From NCBI GenBank assembly GCA_029259185.1, contig JAPDJF010000053.1, positions 1 to 39,172 on the forward strand: a stretch of 39,172 nucleotides of DNA, read 5' to 3'. Origin of the DNA: Hadesarchaea archaeon. GTDB lineage: Archaea > Hadarchaeota > Hadarchaeia > Hadarchaeales > WYZ-LMO6. Positions 7,558-14,468 of the stretch are shown piece by piece (the stretch's first letter is position 1; every line of letters starts with the position of its first letter). The position numbers and the translations under genes were made by a program. Below the pieces are notes generated by a model. The model ran no database searches. It was not told the DNA's origin and saw only the letters and a program-made list of their open reading frames with translations.

Positions 7558-8283
7558 ATGATGCTTCACTTAATCCTAGCCGATTGTGAACTCGAAAGGG
7601 TACCACCAGAAATATCTCATCATCGGATCATCAAATGGTGGGCACGTCGGAGGGGGAGGAAGCCAACCGAGCTTATCTTAGATTCCAGTCTTTTCTTCCC
7701 AGCTATCCGAAAATTGGAGAATGGAAGTCGCAGGGGGAGACCAGACATCGTCCATCGTTGCTTGCTGGTTGCGCTGGATTCTCCGCTCAACAAAGAGGGA
7801 CTACTCCGAGTTTACGTACATACCCGTAACGACGAGCTAATAACGATAGAACCCCACACCAGGCTCCCCAGAACTTTCAACAGATTTGTTGGGCTCATTG
7901 AATCGTTATTTCTCAAGGGGTTTACCGAAAGGAAGCTGTTGAAGATGCGAAAAGCCACGCTGGAAGAAGTGGTGAACACTATTCGACCATCCAAAACGAT
8001 ATGCTTTAGTATGAGGGGGAAACCGAAGACTTGGAAAGAAATATACGGGGGAGTCCACCCCACCCATAGAATATGTTTGATAATCGGTGGCTTTCCGGAA
8101 GGGGAATTCATATCGGATGTCGATCATTTATGCGACGAGATCGTGTGTGTCGATCCGGAACCCCTAGCGTCCTCCTCCATTGTGGCCCGAGCAATATTTG
8201 CTTACGAGGAAGAAGTTGGACTACAGATGAAGAGGTTCGCGAGGAGTGGATTTGAAGGAATCCCACAAAATGATAGCCGTTGA
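7558..8283 (+). CDS. nep1: Nep1/Emg1 rRNA pseudouridine N1-methyltransferase
   Basis: SPOUT-class methyltransferase that uses SAM to methylate N1 of a pseudouridine in 16S rRNA helix 35 and takes part in small-subunit assembly. Family blocks are visible in order: LILADCELERVP; LDSSLFFPAI; RGRPDIVHRCLLVALDSPLN; and YVHTRNDELITIEPHTRLPRTFNRF. A SAM-binding knot follows (LIIGGFPEGEF, then CVDPEPLASSSIVARAIFAYEE). 241 residues is normal. ATG codons at 7558 and 7561 are both possible starts. It leads a translation-machinery operon. Confidence 0.95.
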   Translation: MMLHLILADCELERVPPEISHHRIIKWWARRRGRKPTELILDSSLFFPAIRKLENGSRRGRPDIVHRCLLVALDSPLNKEGLLRVYVHTRNDELITIEPHTRLPRTFNRFVGLIESLFLKGFTERKLLKMRKATLEEVVNTIRPSKTICFSMRGKPKTWKEIYGGVHPTHRICLIIGGFPEGEFISDVDHLCDEIVCVDPEPLASSSIVARAIFAYEEEVGLQMKRFARSGFEGIPQNDSR

Positions 8284-8638
8284 AAGGATCGAGCGACTTT
8301 TGAGCTTAGCCGAGCGGAAGTTGGGTGAGAATCAGGATTTGGCTAGAAGATATGTCGAATTGGCTTGGAAGCTCAAGCTCAGATATCGGGTGAGGCTTTC
8401 ACCCGAACTCAAGAGGAAATTTTGTAGGAAATGCAAAATACTTTGGAAGCCGGGAGTATCCTGTAGGGTACGCATTAGATCTGGGAGAGTTACAATAATA
8501 TGTTTAAGGTGTGGTCACATCACGCGCATACCTCTAAGACCTAAAAAAAATCTCGGATTCAAAAACGTTAATAAGCTAGGGATGGAACACGAAAGGGATG
8601 CCGGTGAGAGATGTACCTGCGGGCAAGCTCATAGATAA
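8246..8638 (+). CDS. rnp4: RNase P protein component 4 (Rpp21/Rpr2)
   Basis: Protein subunit of archaeal RNase P, which processes tRNA 5' ends together with the catalytic RNA. The N-terminal helices (AVERIERLL, then ARRYVELAWKLKLRYRVRL) are followed by a zinc ribbon with two Cys pairs, FCRKC and CLRCGH, typical of Rpp21. The gene overlaps the end of nep1. The start is either GTG 8246 or ATG 8270; the family usually begins close to the RIERLL helix, so ATG 8270 is possible. The tail after the ribbon (about 30 residues, with CTCG) is unusual and overlaps the S19e start by 41 bp. Confidence 0.9.
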   Translation: MDLKESHKMIAVERIERLLSLAERKLGENQDLARRYVELAWKLKLRYRVRLSPELKRKFCRKCKILWKPGVSCRVRIRSGRVTIICLRCGHITRIPLRPKKNLGFKNVNKLGMEHERDAGERCTCGQAHR

Positions 8639-9044
8639 AGTAACCCAGGAGCTAAAAAAATTTGAGGAACTCAAGCCTCCCGAGTGGAGTTTCTACGTTA
8701 AAACGGGCGTTCATAAAGAGAGACCTCCAAACCAACCCGATTGGTGGTACGTAAGAGCGGCTTCGATCCTGCGAAGGATATATCTGGAGGGACCTGTTGG
8801 TGTTTCAAGGCTCCGAACCCGTTATGGGGGAAGGAAGAACAGGGGGAGCGCGCCCGAGCACTTTAGGAGGGGAGGGGGAAAGATAATACGGACGATCCTC
8901 CAGCAACTCGAGAGTGCAGGCTTCATCAAACGGGTTGAAAAGGAGGGGAGAAAGATTACTCGGAGGGGAGTCGAATTTTTAGAGAAAATTTCTAACGATG
9001 TAATGAGGGAGACTCGAATGGGTGAGACTCATGGTGGAAGATGA
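8598..9044 (+). CDS. rps19e: 30S ribosomal protein S19e
   Basis: 148 residues, the archaeal/eukaryotic S19e protein of the small subunit head. Diagnostic blocks are VRDVPAGKLI, PPEWSFYVKTG.HKERPP, WWYVRAASILRRIYLEGPVGV, LRTRYGGRKNRGS.PEHF, and RRGGGKIIRTILQQLE. Its start lies inside the rnp4 end and its stop inside the PDCD5-like gene, so the three genes are translationally coupled. Confidence 0.97.
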   Translation: MPVRDVPAGKLIDKVTQELKKFEELKPPEWSFYVKTGVHKERPPNQPDWWYVRAASILRRIYLEGPVGVSRLRTRYGGRKNRGSAPEHFRRGGGKIIRTILQQLESAGFIKRVEKEGRKITRRGVEFLEKISNDVMRETRMGETHGGR

Positions 9045-9363
9045 GGAACTGGAGGAGATACGAAGGAGGAAAATGCTTGAGTTGCAGGCACAAATTCAAG
9101 AACAACAACGCCAAGCCGAGGCTAGGAGACAATTTGAAATCGAAAAGAAGGCGATTCTTCAACAGATCCTCACTCCAGAGGCTAGGAGCCGGCTGACCAA
9201 TCTTAAGATAGTGAAACCCGAGTTCGCCGAGCAACTCGAACTTCAGCTCATTCAGCTCGCCCAGACGGGGAGGTTGAGACTTCCACTCACAGATCTCCAG
9301 CTCCGGGAGATCCTCCGAAGACTACAAGAACGAAAGAGGGAGATAAAAATCCGGAGAATATGA
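9031..9363 (+). CDS. PDCD5-like DNA-binding protein
   Basis: About 110 residues of the archaeal PDCD5/TFAR19 family. A long charged N-terminal helix (EELEEIRRRKMLELQAQIQEQ) precedes the three-helix core (ILTPEARSRLTNLKIVKPEFAEQLE..LIQLAQTGRL). The function in archaea is not settled, and DNA or chaperonin association has been proposed. ATG 9031 is preferred over GTG 9022 because GGTGAG sits five to six bases before it. The gene overlaps S19e by 14 bp and its stop touches the L39e ATG. Confidence 0.92.
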   Translation: MVEDEELEEIRRRKMLELQAQIQEQQRQAEARRQFEIEKKAILQQILTPEARSRLTNLKIVKPEFAEQLELQLIQLAQTGRLRLPLTDLQLREILRRLQERKREIKIRRI

Positions 9364-9519
9364 ATGGGCAGGAATAAATCCCTCTCCCTTAAGAAGAGAT
9401 TGGTCAAAGCGGGAAAGCGCACGCGGAGGGCACCCATCTGGGTCGTGGCTAAGACCAAGGGGAGAGTGCGCGACAACATCAAACGCAGAAGATGGCATCG
9501 TTCGCGCATAAAGCCATAG
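9364..9519 (+). CDS. rpl39e: 50S ribosomal protein L39e
   Basis: 51 residues, very basic, near the peptide exit tunnel of the large subunit. The sequence begins MGRNKSLSLKKRLVKAG, contains RRAPIWVVAKT, and ends RRRWHRSRIKP; this is diagnostic. Start ATG follows directly on the stop of the PDCD5-like gene (TGA-ATG). The next gene, L31e, is also part of the conserved archaeal order. Confidence 0.97.
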   Translation: MGRNKSLSLKKRLVKAGKRTRRAPIWVVAKTKGRVRDNIKRRRWHRSRIKP

Positions 9520-9528
9520 GTGTTCAAG

Positions 9529-9780
9529 ATGTCTGAAGAAAGAATATACGTCATTCCGCTCAGAGAAGTCAAGAAAAAGGCAAGATACAAGCGAGCATCG
9601 AGGGCTGTGAAGGTGATTAAGGATTTCCTCAAAAAACACATGAAAACGGAGAGCGTACGGATAGACGAAGATTTGAATAAAAGAATATGGGAGAGAGGCG
9701 CACAAAAACCTCCAGCGAGGATAAGGGTGAGGGCAGTAAAAAAAGATGATGGATCAGTGGAGGCATTTCTGGCTGAGTAA
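9529..9780 (+). CDS. rpl31e: 50S ribosomal protein L31e
   Basis: 83 residues from ATG 9529. The AGGTG seven bases upstream favours this ATG over the GTG at 9520. Family motifs: ERIYVIPLREVKKKARYKRASRAVKVIKDFL, then IRVRAVKKDDG. L31e lies at the tunnel exit where SRP, NAC and the translocon dock. It sits between L39e and aIF6 as in many euryarchaea. Confidence 0.97.
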   Translation: MSEERIYVIPLREVKKKARYKRASRAVKVIKDFLKKHMKTESVRIDEDLNKRIWERGAQKPPARIRVRAVKKDDGSVEAFLAE

Positions 9781-9789
9781 AGGGATACG

Positions 9790-10458
9790 ATGCCTTTTGT
9801 GCGTCTTAACCTCGGTCGTGTGCCTTACATCGGAGTGTTCAGTCTCGTCACCGATCGAGTTGCGCTCTTCCCAAAAAGAGTGAAAATCGATGAATCGGAA
9901 GTGGAAAAAACGCTTGGAGTGCCGGTGGTCCGGGCTGAGATAATGCGATCTCCCTTATTGGGGGTGTTCTTAGCGGGAAACTCAAGGGGGGTAATCGCGC
10001 CAGAACTCTTGGATAAGGATGAAGAGAGAACTCTGCGTGATTCGGGGATCGAGGTCACGAGGATCTCTGGAAGATTTACGGCTTTGGGAAACCTTCTGTT
10101 GGTGAACGACAAAGGTGGTCTCGCGAGTATCGTCCTACCCCAGCAGACGATTGAAACGATAAGTTCTGCTCTAGAAATTCCTATCGAAAGAGGAACGATA
10201 GCGGGGCTCAAAACCGTGGGGACAGCCGGAGTCGTGACGAACAAGGGTGCGCTTGTACACCCAGATATCACCGAAGAAGAACTTGAAACGATGAAGCAAG
10301 TGTTAAAGGTTCCTGTCTTAACAGGTACAGCCTGTGATGGGGAAAAATATGTGGGGATATGTGTTGTAGCAAATTCTAGATCATTTCTTGCGGGGGAACC
10401 AACCACAGGTGCTGAGTTGGGTAGGATAGAAAACGCATTAGAGCTCGTGGGGGATTAA
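9790..10458 (+). CDS. eif6: Translation initiation factor aIF6
   Basis: 222 residues, normal length, built from five quasi-repeated pentein modules (IGVFSLVTD, LGVFLAGNS, LGNLLLVND, VGTAGVVTN, VGICVVANS). It binds the large subunit and prevents premature association with the 30S subunit. The stop codon is followed four bases later by a MITE-like element that separates it from prefoldin alpha. The L18a/LX gene often found next to aIF6 is absent here. Confidence 0.97.
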   Translation: MPFVRLNLGRVPYIGVFSLVTDRVALFPKRVKIDESEVEKTLGVPVVRAEIMRSPLLGVFLAGNSRGVIAPELLDKDEERTLRDSGIEVTRISGRFTALGNLLLVNDKGGLASIVLPQQTIETISSALEIPIERGTIAGLKTVGTAGVVTNKGALVHPDITEEELETMKQVLKVPVLTGTACDGEKYVGICVVANSRSFLAGEPTTGAELGRIENALELVGD

Positions 10459-10462
10459 CGGA

Positions 10463-10614
10463 GGGCTTTGCACAAAAATTAGCCCCCGAGGCCAATTTCC
10501 GTGCTCGGGGGCTCGAAGTCTCCCCAAGGGCCGAAAGCCCCTGCCGTTTTGGAGACCAACTAACCACCATCTTTTGGATCCATTTGACTTTTGCGGTATT
10601 TTTTGTGCGAAGCG
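10463..10614 (+). mobile_element. MITE-like element, copy A (152 bp)
   Basis: Ends are GGGCTTTGCACAAAAATT and, inverted, CGCTTCGCACAAAAAATA, terminal inverted repeats with small differences. Flanks TTAACGGAG (10455-10463) and TTAAACGGAG (10615-10624) form an imperfect target duplication. Internal hairpins: AGCCCCCGAG/CTCGGGGGCT, GTCTCC/GGAGAC and GGGC-CGAAA-GCCC. It matches copy B at both ends but lacks about 155 bp of its middle. No transposase is encoded, so it is non-autonomous. Without it, aIF6 and prefoldin alpha would lie under 20 bp apart. Confidence 0.8.
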
Positions 10615-10635
10615 TTAAACGGAGAAAATGGCTAT

Positions 10636-11103
10636 ATGGGGGAAATTCAAAAACTAAAGGAAAACATGCCAAAACTCACCGAGGAAGAAAAACGAAGACT
10701 TGAGAGCGCATTGGCAGAATTTGAGCAAAGCCAAGCGCTACTGGAGGTCCTAAAGGGGCAGATAGCACTTCTCACGAATTCCATGTCTGAAGTCTCGACT
10801 ACGGCTGAAACCATAAAGAATTTAAGAAAATTGGAATCCGGGGCTGAAATACTGGTGCCGATAGGATCGGATTCATTCGTTAGGGCAAAGCTTCCGTCCC
10901 TCGACAAAATAATGACGGGAGTGGGTGCCGGGGTGGTCGTAGAAAGGGATCCTGAAGAAACGATCAAATTCCTTGAAACGCGGACGGCGGAGATAAGCAA
11001 AACTATCCAAGAGCTGAGGGCTAGACTTGAGAGCTTAGGGGAGAGAATAGAGTCTCTCAGACCAGAGATAGAGAGGCTGCTGGCCAAATCTAGAGGGAAA
11101 TGA
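10636..11103 (+). CDS. pfdA: Prefoldin alpha subunit
   Basis: About 155 residues forming two long coiled-coil helices around a beta-hairpin core (ESGAEILVPIGSDSFVRAKLPSLDKIMTGVGAGVVVERD). This is the alpha-class prefoldin plan; the hexameric cytosolic chaperone passes unfolded proteins to the thermosome. ATG 10636 is chosen because GGAGA lies ten bases upstream and the in-frame codons further 5' fall inside the MITE-like element. The stop is followed by ftsY after 3 bp. Confidence 0.93.
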   Translation: MGEIQKLKENMPKLTEEEKRRLESALAEFEQSQALLEVLKGQIALLTNSMSEVSTTAETIKNLRKLESGAEILVPIGSDSFVRAKLPSLDKIMTGVGAGVVVERDPEETIKFLETRTAEISKTIQELRARLESLGERIESLRPEIERLLAKSRGK

Positions 11104-11106
11104 GGA

Positions 11107-12108
11107 ATGTTTGAAAAGCTGAGAAAAAAATTAGGCGACGTAAAAAATAAACTAAGCAGAAAGATTGAGGAAAAGTCTGAAAAGCCGGAGGGAGTTGTTA
11201 AGCCTTCAGCTAAGCTCGAGGTCAAAAGGGCTCTTAAGAAAGTAGCTCGAATAGAACTTTCCCCTGAAGACCTTGAGGACATCTTATGGGATCTCCAAGT
11301 TTCCTTGTTGGAGAGTGATGTGGCGGTGCCAGTAGCTGATCAGATATTAGAAAAAGTTAAAACCAAACTCGTAGGCAAGAAGATCGGTATTAGGGAGGAC
11401 CCGAAAAGGATCGCGAGCGAAGCACTTCGGGAAGCCATAAACGAGATCCTTAGAACAGGAGGGAAGGTAGACCTGCTTGAGGTGGTGAAATCAAAACGTG
11501 CGAGAGGGGAGCCCGCGATCTTCGTTTTCTTCGGTATAAACGGTACGGGAAAGACCACCACCATCGCTAAGCTCGCTAAGTATCTGAAAGATAGGGGTTT
11601 CAGGGTGGTGTTAGCTGCTTCGGACACTTTCCGCGCGGCCGGTATCGAACAGCTTGAGATCCACGCACAAAAAGTTGGTGTGGAAGTGATCAAGCAAAGA
11701 CGAGGGGCCGACGCAGCGGCGGTGGCATATGATGCGATAGCCCATGCAAGGGCTAGGAGAATGGATGTGGTTCTCGTAGATACGGCTGGACGCATGCAGA
11801 CCGATATCGACCTGATGGATGAGATGAAGAAAATAGTCAGGGTAACGAACCCAGATCTGAAAATATTCGTGGGCGATGCTTTGACGGGCAATGATGCGGT
11901 CGAACAGGCCCAGACTTTTGACCAAAAGGTGGGAATAGATGGTTCCATTCTTTGCAAAATGGACGCGGATGCGCGGGGTGGAGCAGCGCTCTCGATAGCT
12001 CAAGTCACCAAGAAGCCGATCCTCTTTTTGGGAACCGGGCAAGATTATGATGATTTGCTTGAGTTTAAACCAGAGATAATTTTAGAAAATCTCTTCGACA
12101 CCGGATGA
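11107..12108 (+). CDS. ftsY: Signal recognition particle receptor FtsY
   Basis: SRP GTPase that receives SRP-ribosome complexes at the membrane. The short basic N-terminus (no long acidic A domain) and helical N domain (about 35-120) precede the G domain. G1 is GINGTGKTT (143-151), then DTFRAAGIEQLE, VDTAGRM, TGNDAVEQA and KMDADARGGAA. LGTGQDYDDL and a C-terminal amphipathic helix end it. 333 residues is standard for archaea. It is the last gene of the plus-strand cluster and converges with the CPBP gene two bases away. Confidence 0.97.
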   Translation: MFEKLRKKLGDVKNKLSRKIEEKSEKPEGVVKPSAKLEVKRALKKVARIELSPEDLEDILWDLQVSLLESDVAVPVADQILEKVKTKLVGKKIGIREDPKRIASEALREAINEILRTGGKVDLLEVVKSKRARGEPAIFVFFGINGTGKTTTIAKLAKYLKDRGFRVVLAASDTFRAAGIEQLEIHAQKVGVEVIKQRRGADAAAVAYDAIAHARARRMDVVLVDTAGRMQTDIDLMDEMKKIVRVTNPDLKIFVGDALTGNDAVEQAQTFDQKVGIDGSILCKMDADARGGAALSIAQVTKKPILFLGTGQDYDDLLEFKPEIILENLFDTG

Positions 12109-12109
12109 G

Positions 12110-13096
12110 TCATGCCTTCATCCTATCCTTTATTTCACGTATACGCTCGAGATAGTCGGTCTTGAGTCTTTCGTACTCCTCGGCTGAGATCTTTCCCTCT
12201 TTTTTGAACGATTTTAATCTTTCCATCATTTCTTCAAGTCCGTGCAGCATGTACTCCATCCTCATCTTCTGATCGGATGGTCGCATGCTTTTAGCTTCCT
12301 TTTCACGTGTTTTCTTCTTAGCCATCTTGGAGAGGTGTCTGAAAGCTAGGTACATCAAACATATCCACCCCACCAAAAAGATCAACTCAGAAAACATCCG
12401 AACGGTACCTTCACCGAAGAAAAAGCGGATTGAGATGAAGGAATTGTTCAGACCGTGCATGAAAACTGGTGCTACGGTGTTCCTAGACTTGGTGTATGCT
12501 ATTCCCATCCAGCAGAAGAATAGAAAGGCTGATCCGAACATCGTCAAACCAGGAATCCCAAAGTTGAGATACCAGAGGTGTACCGAGGAATGCATCGCAG
12601 AGGTACTCAAGATCGCGAAAATGGCCCCCCTATGGATTAGCCTTTCCAAAATGAAACCCCTGAAAACGAGTTCCTCAGAGAGAGCCACGGGTATAAATGA
12701 GGAGACCATCAAGTACGCGAAATACCAATCCGGCAACTCTCGTCTCATACGATTGAAGACTTCTTCACCAGGGTCCTTCCCTACGATCCTGAGAGCAACT
12801 TCTTGATAGGCTGTTAGGATGAATGTGAATACCACGAGTAGAGCCAATATCCAAACGAAACCTAATCCGAGTCCCCTTTTCTTGACCCCAACTGCCGACC
12901 AAAATTTTCTTTTTTCTCCCCTTAAGAAACCGAAAATGAGGAGGAGGGGAAGGACATATCCTATCCACTCCCCGACTATAGACCCGTAGGGCGACTCGAG
13001 TTCTATCGCGATTAACCCAACTAACCCGAGCGCAAGAAAACAGGATAGCCAGACGATGAGGATCGGGCCTGATTTCTCTCTATATTCCCTTTTCAC
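12110..13096 (-). CDS. CPBP-family intramembrane protease with SHOCT-like C-terminus
   Basis: 328 residues with about eight hydrophobic helices up to residue 250. The abortive-infection/CAAX-protease motifs are present: EELVFRG (EExxxR), a FxxxH-type histidine in SAMHSSVHL, and HGLNN. Members cleave prenylated or membrane substrates, or act in bacteriocin self-immunity and membrane regulation. After a KK-rich linker the last 45 residues (LEEMMERLKSFKKEGKISAEEYERLKTDYL) match the SHOCT oligomerisation motif. The GTG start overlaps the gatB 3' end by 17 bp, so it is probably the last gene of the gat operon; the link to GatCAB is not obvious. Confidence 0.85.
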   Translation of the reverse strand: MKREYREKSGPILIVWLSCFLALGLVGLIAIELESPYGSIVGEWIGYVLPLLLIFGFLRGEKRKFWSAVGVKKRGLGLGFVWILALLVVFTFILTAYQEVALRIVGKDPGEEVFNRMRRELPDWYFAYLMVSSFIPVALSEELVFRGFILERLIHRGAIFAILSTSAMHSSVHLWYLNFGIPGLTMFGSAFLFFCWMGIAYTKSRNTVAPVFMHGLNNSFISIRFFFGEGTVRMFSELIFLVGWICLMYLAFRHLSKMAKKKTREKEAKSMRPSDQKMRMEYMLHGLEEMMERLKSFKKEGKISAEEYERLKTDYLERIREIKDRMKA

Positions 13097-14468
13097 GAAT
13101 TTCCTCCAGTTTTTTTCTCAGAATGGCAAGGGCTTCCCTCGGATCTGCCCTCCTCCTGCTCGCTGCAACCACCTTTCCCGTCAAAAAGTTGAGGACTTCA
13201 GACTTTCCTTCAAGATATTCACACACAGCTTGCTTGTGCTCGCGGATGACAGTGTTCACCACAGAGTCAAGCTCCTCTGGCTTGGGCGGAGAGAGTCCAA
13301 GCCTTTCGAGTATCCGTTCCGGATCATCCGGTTCCTTCACGAGTTCACGTAGAGCTAACTCCCCGTGCTCTCTCGGAATCTTTCTTGTCTCTACGAGCTT
13401 CAACAGACGGATTAGCTGGGTAGGGGTAAATCTGACATCTCTTGCCTTTAGGTTCACGTAGTTCAAAACTTTTTTGAGTTTGGTTCGGAACCAGTCCGCG
13501 GCGAGCTGAGGTTGTACTTCGGCAGCAACCCGCTCGAAGAGATCTGCAAGTTCCCGCTCACTTGTGATAACCCTCGCAGCTTGGGGAGATATCCCATATT
13601 GCCTTGCTAAACGCTTTTCTCTCAGGTGGGGTGGCTCAACCATCTGTTTTTTTATCCGCTCCACCATCTCTTCCGTGATGATGATCGGGAAGATATCTGG
13701 ATCCGGGATATACCTATAGTCCTCCTCGAACTCCTTTGTGCGCATGGGGACTGTTATCATCTGACTTTCTAGGTACGCCCTGGTTTCCCTCGTCACCACT
13801 TCACCTCGTCTGATTCTTTCCGCCTGTCGCTGCATTTCGAACTTTAACGCACGATAAGCTCCTTTGATCGAATTTATATTTTTGACTTCCACCCTTCCGC
13901 CCCCTTCGAGCGAAACGTTGACATCTGCACGCATTGCGCCCCCTGCTTCGGGTCTGACCTTACGAGTATACTCTAATACCCTCGTGAGTGTTCGCAGAAA
14001 ATTCCTAGCTTCTTCTGGAGATCTCATACCAGGTTCCGTAACTATTTCAACCAAGGGAACACCTGAACGGTTGAAATCTACGGTTCCGCTCACTGGATCG
14101 TATTGTCCAGGATCCTCCTCTATATGAACCTCCCGGATTCCTACCCCTTCCAAAACTCCATTCATTGCGATCGGCAAACTCGTCCGCTGATACCCGCTTG
14201 GAAGATCGGGATAATCGTAATGTTTCCGTTGGATGTATATTGGCTTGTTCTTCACTACCTCACATCCCAGCATGAGGGATATTTCCACGGCAGCATCTAT
14301 TGCTCCTTCATTGGGCATCATGGGTTTGGCTCCTGGCATCCCCGTGCATATTGGACAAACGTTCGTATTGGGGGGGACCTCAGCATAATTCGTGGGACAA
14401 TTACAATACAGCTTCTTGCTCGTCATGAGCTGGAGGTGAACCTCAAAGCCTATCCTGACTTGGATGAT
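13080..14468 (-). CDS. gatB: Asp/Glu-tRNA amidotransferase subunit B
   Basis: tRNA-binding and kinase subunit of GatCAB, which amidates misacylated Asp-tRNA(Asn) and/or Glu-tRNA(Gln). Motifs: IGFEVHLQL, zinc-site CNCPTNY with CPICTGMPGAKP, YYDYP-type KHYDYPDLPSGYQ, HIEEDPGQ, DFNRSGVPLVEIVTEP, RADVNVSL, and a C-terminal YqeY-like helical domain. The in-frame ATG at 14585 would add 39 unlikely residues read inside gatA. A strong GGAGGTG at 14471-14477 instead points to AUC codons at 14468 or 14465 as the start, matching where GatB proteins begin. The start is therefore uncertain; the body is not. Confidence 0.93.
   Translation of the reverse strand: MIQVRIGFEVHLQLMTSKKLYCNCPTNYAEVPPNTNVCPICTGMPGAKPMMPNEGAIDAAVEISLMLGCEVVKNKPIYIQRKHYDYPDLPSGYQRTSLPIAMNGVLEGVGIREVHIEEDPGQYDPVSGTVDFNRSGVPLVEIVTEPGMRSPEEARNFLRTLTRVLEYTRKVRPEAGGAMRADVNVSLEGGGRVEVKNINSIKGAYRALKFEMQRQAERIRRGEVVTRETRAYLESQMITVPMRTKEFEEDYRYIPDPDIFPIIITEEMVERIKKQMVEPPHLREKRLARQYGISPQAARVITSERELADLFERVAAEVQPQLAADWFRTKLKKVLNYVNLKARDVRFTPTQLIRLLKLVETRKIPREHGELALRELVKEPDDPERILERLGLSPPKPEELDSVVNTVIREHKQAVCEYLEGKSEVLNFLTGKVVAASRRRADPREALAILRKKLEEIREKGI

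Noticed and set aside
10591-10635. TTG start of prefoldin alpha inside the MITE
   Set aside because: Would fuse element sequence to the protein; ATG 10636 has its own GGAGA and matches the family.
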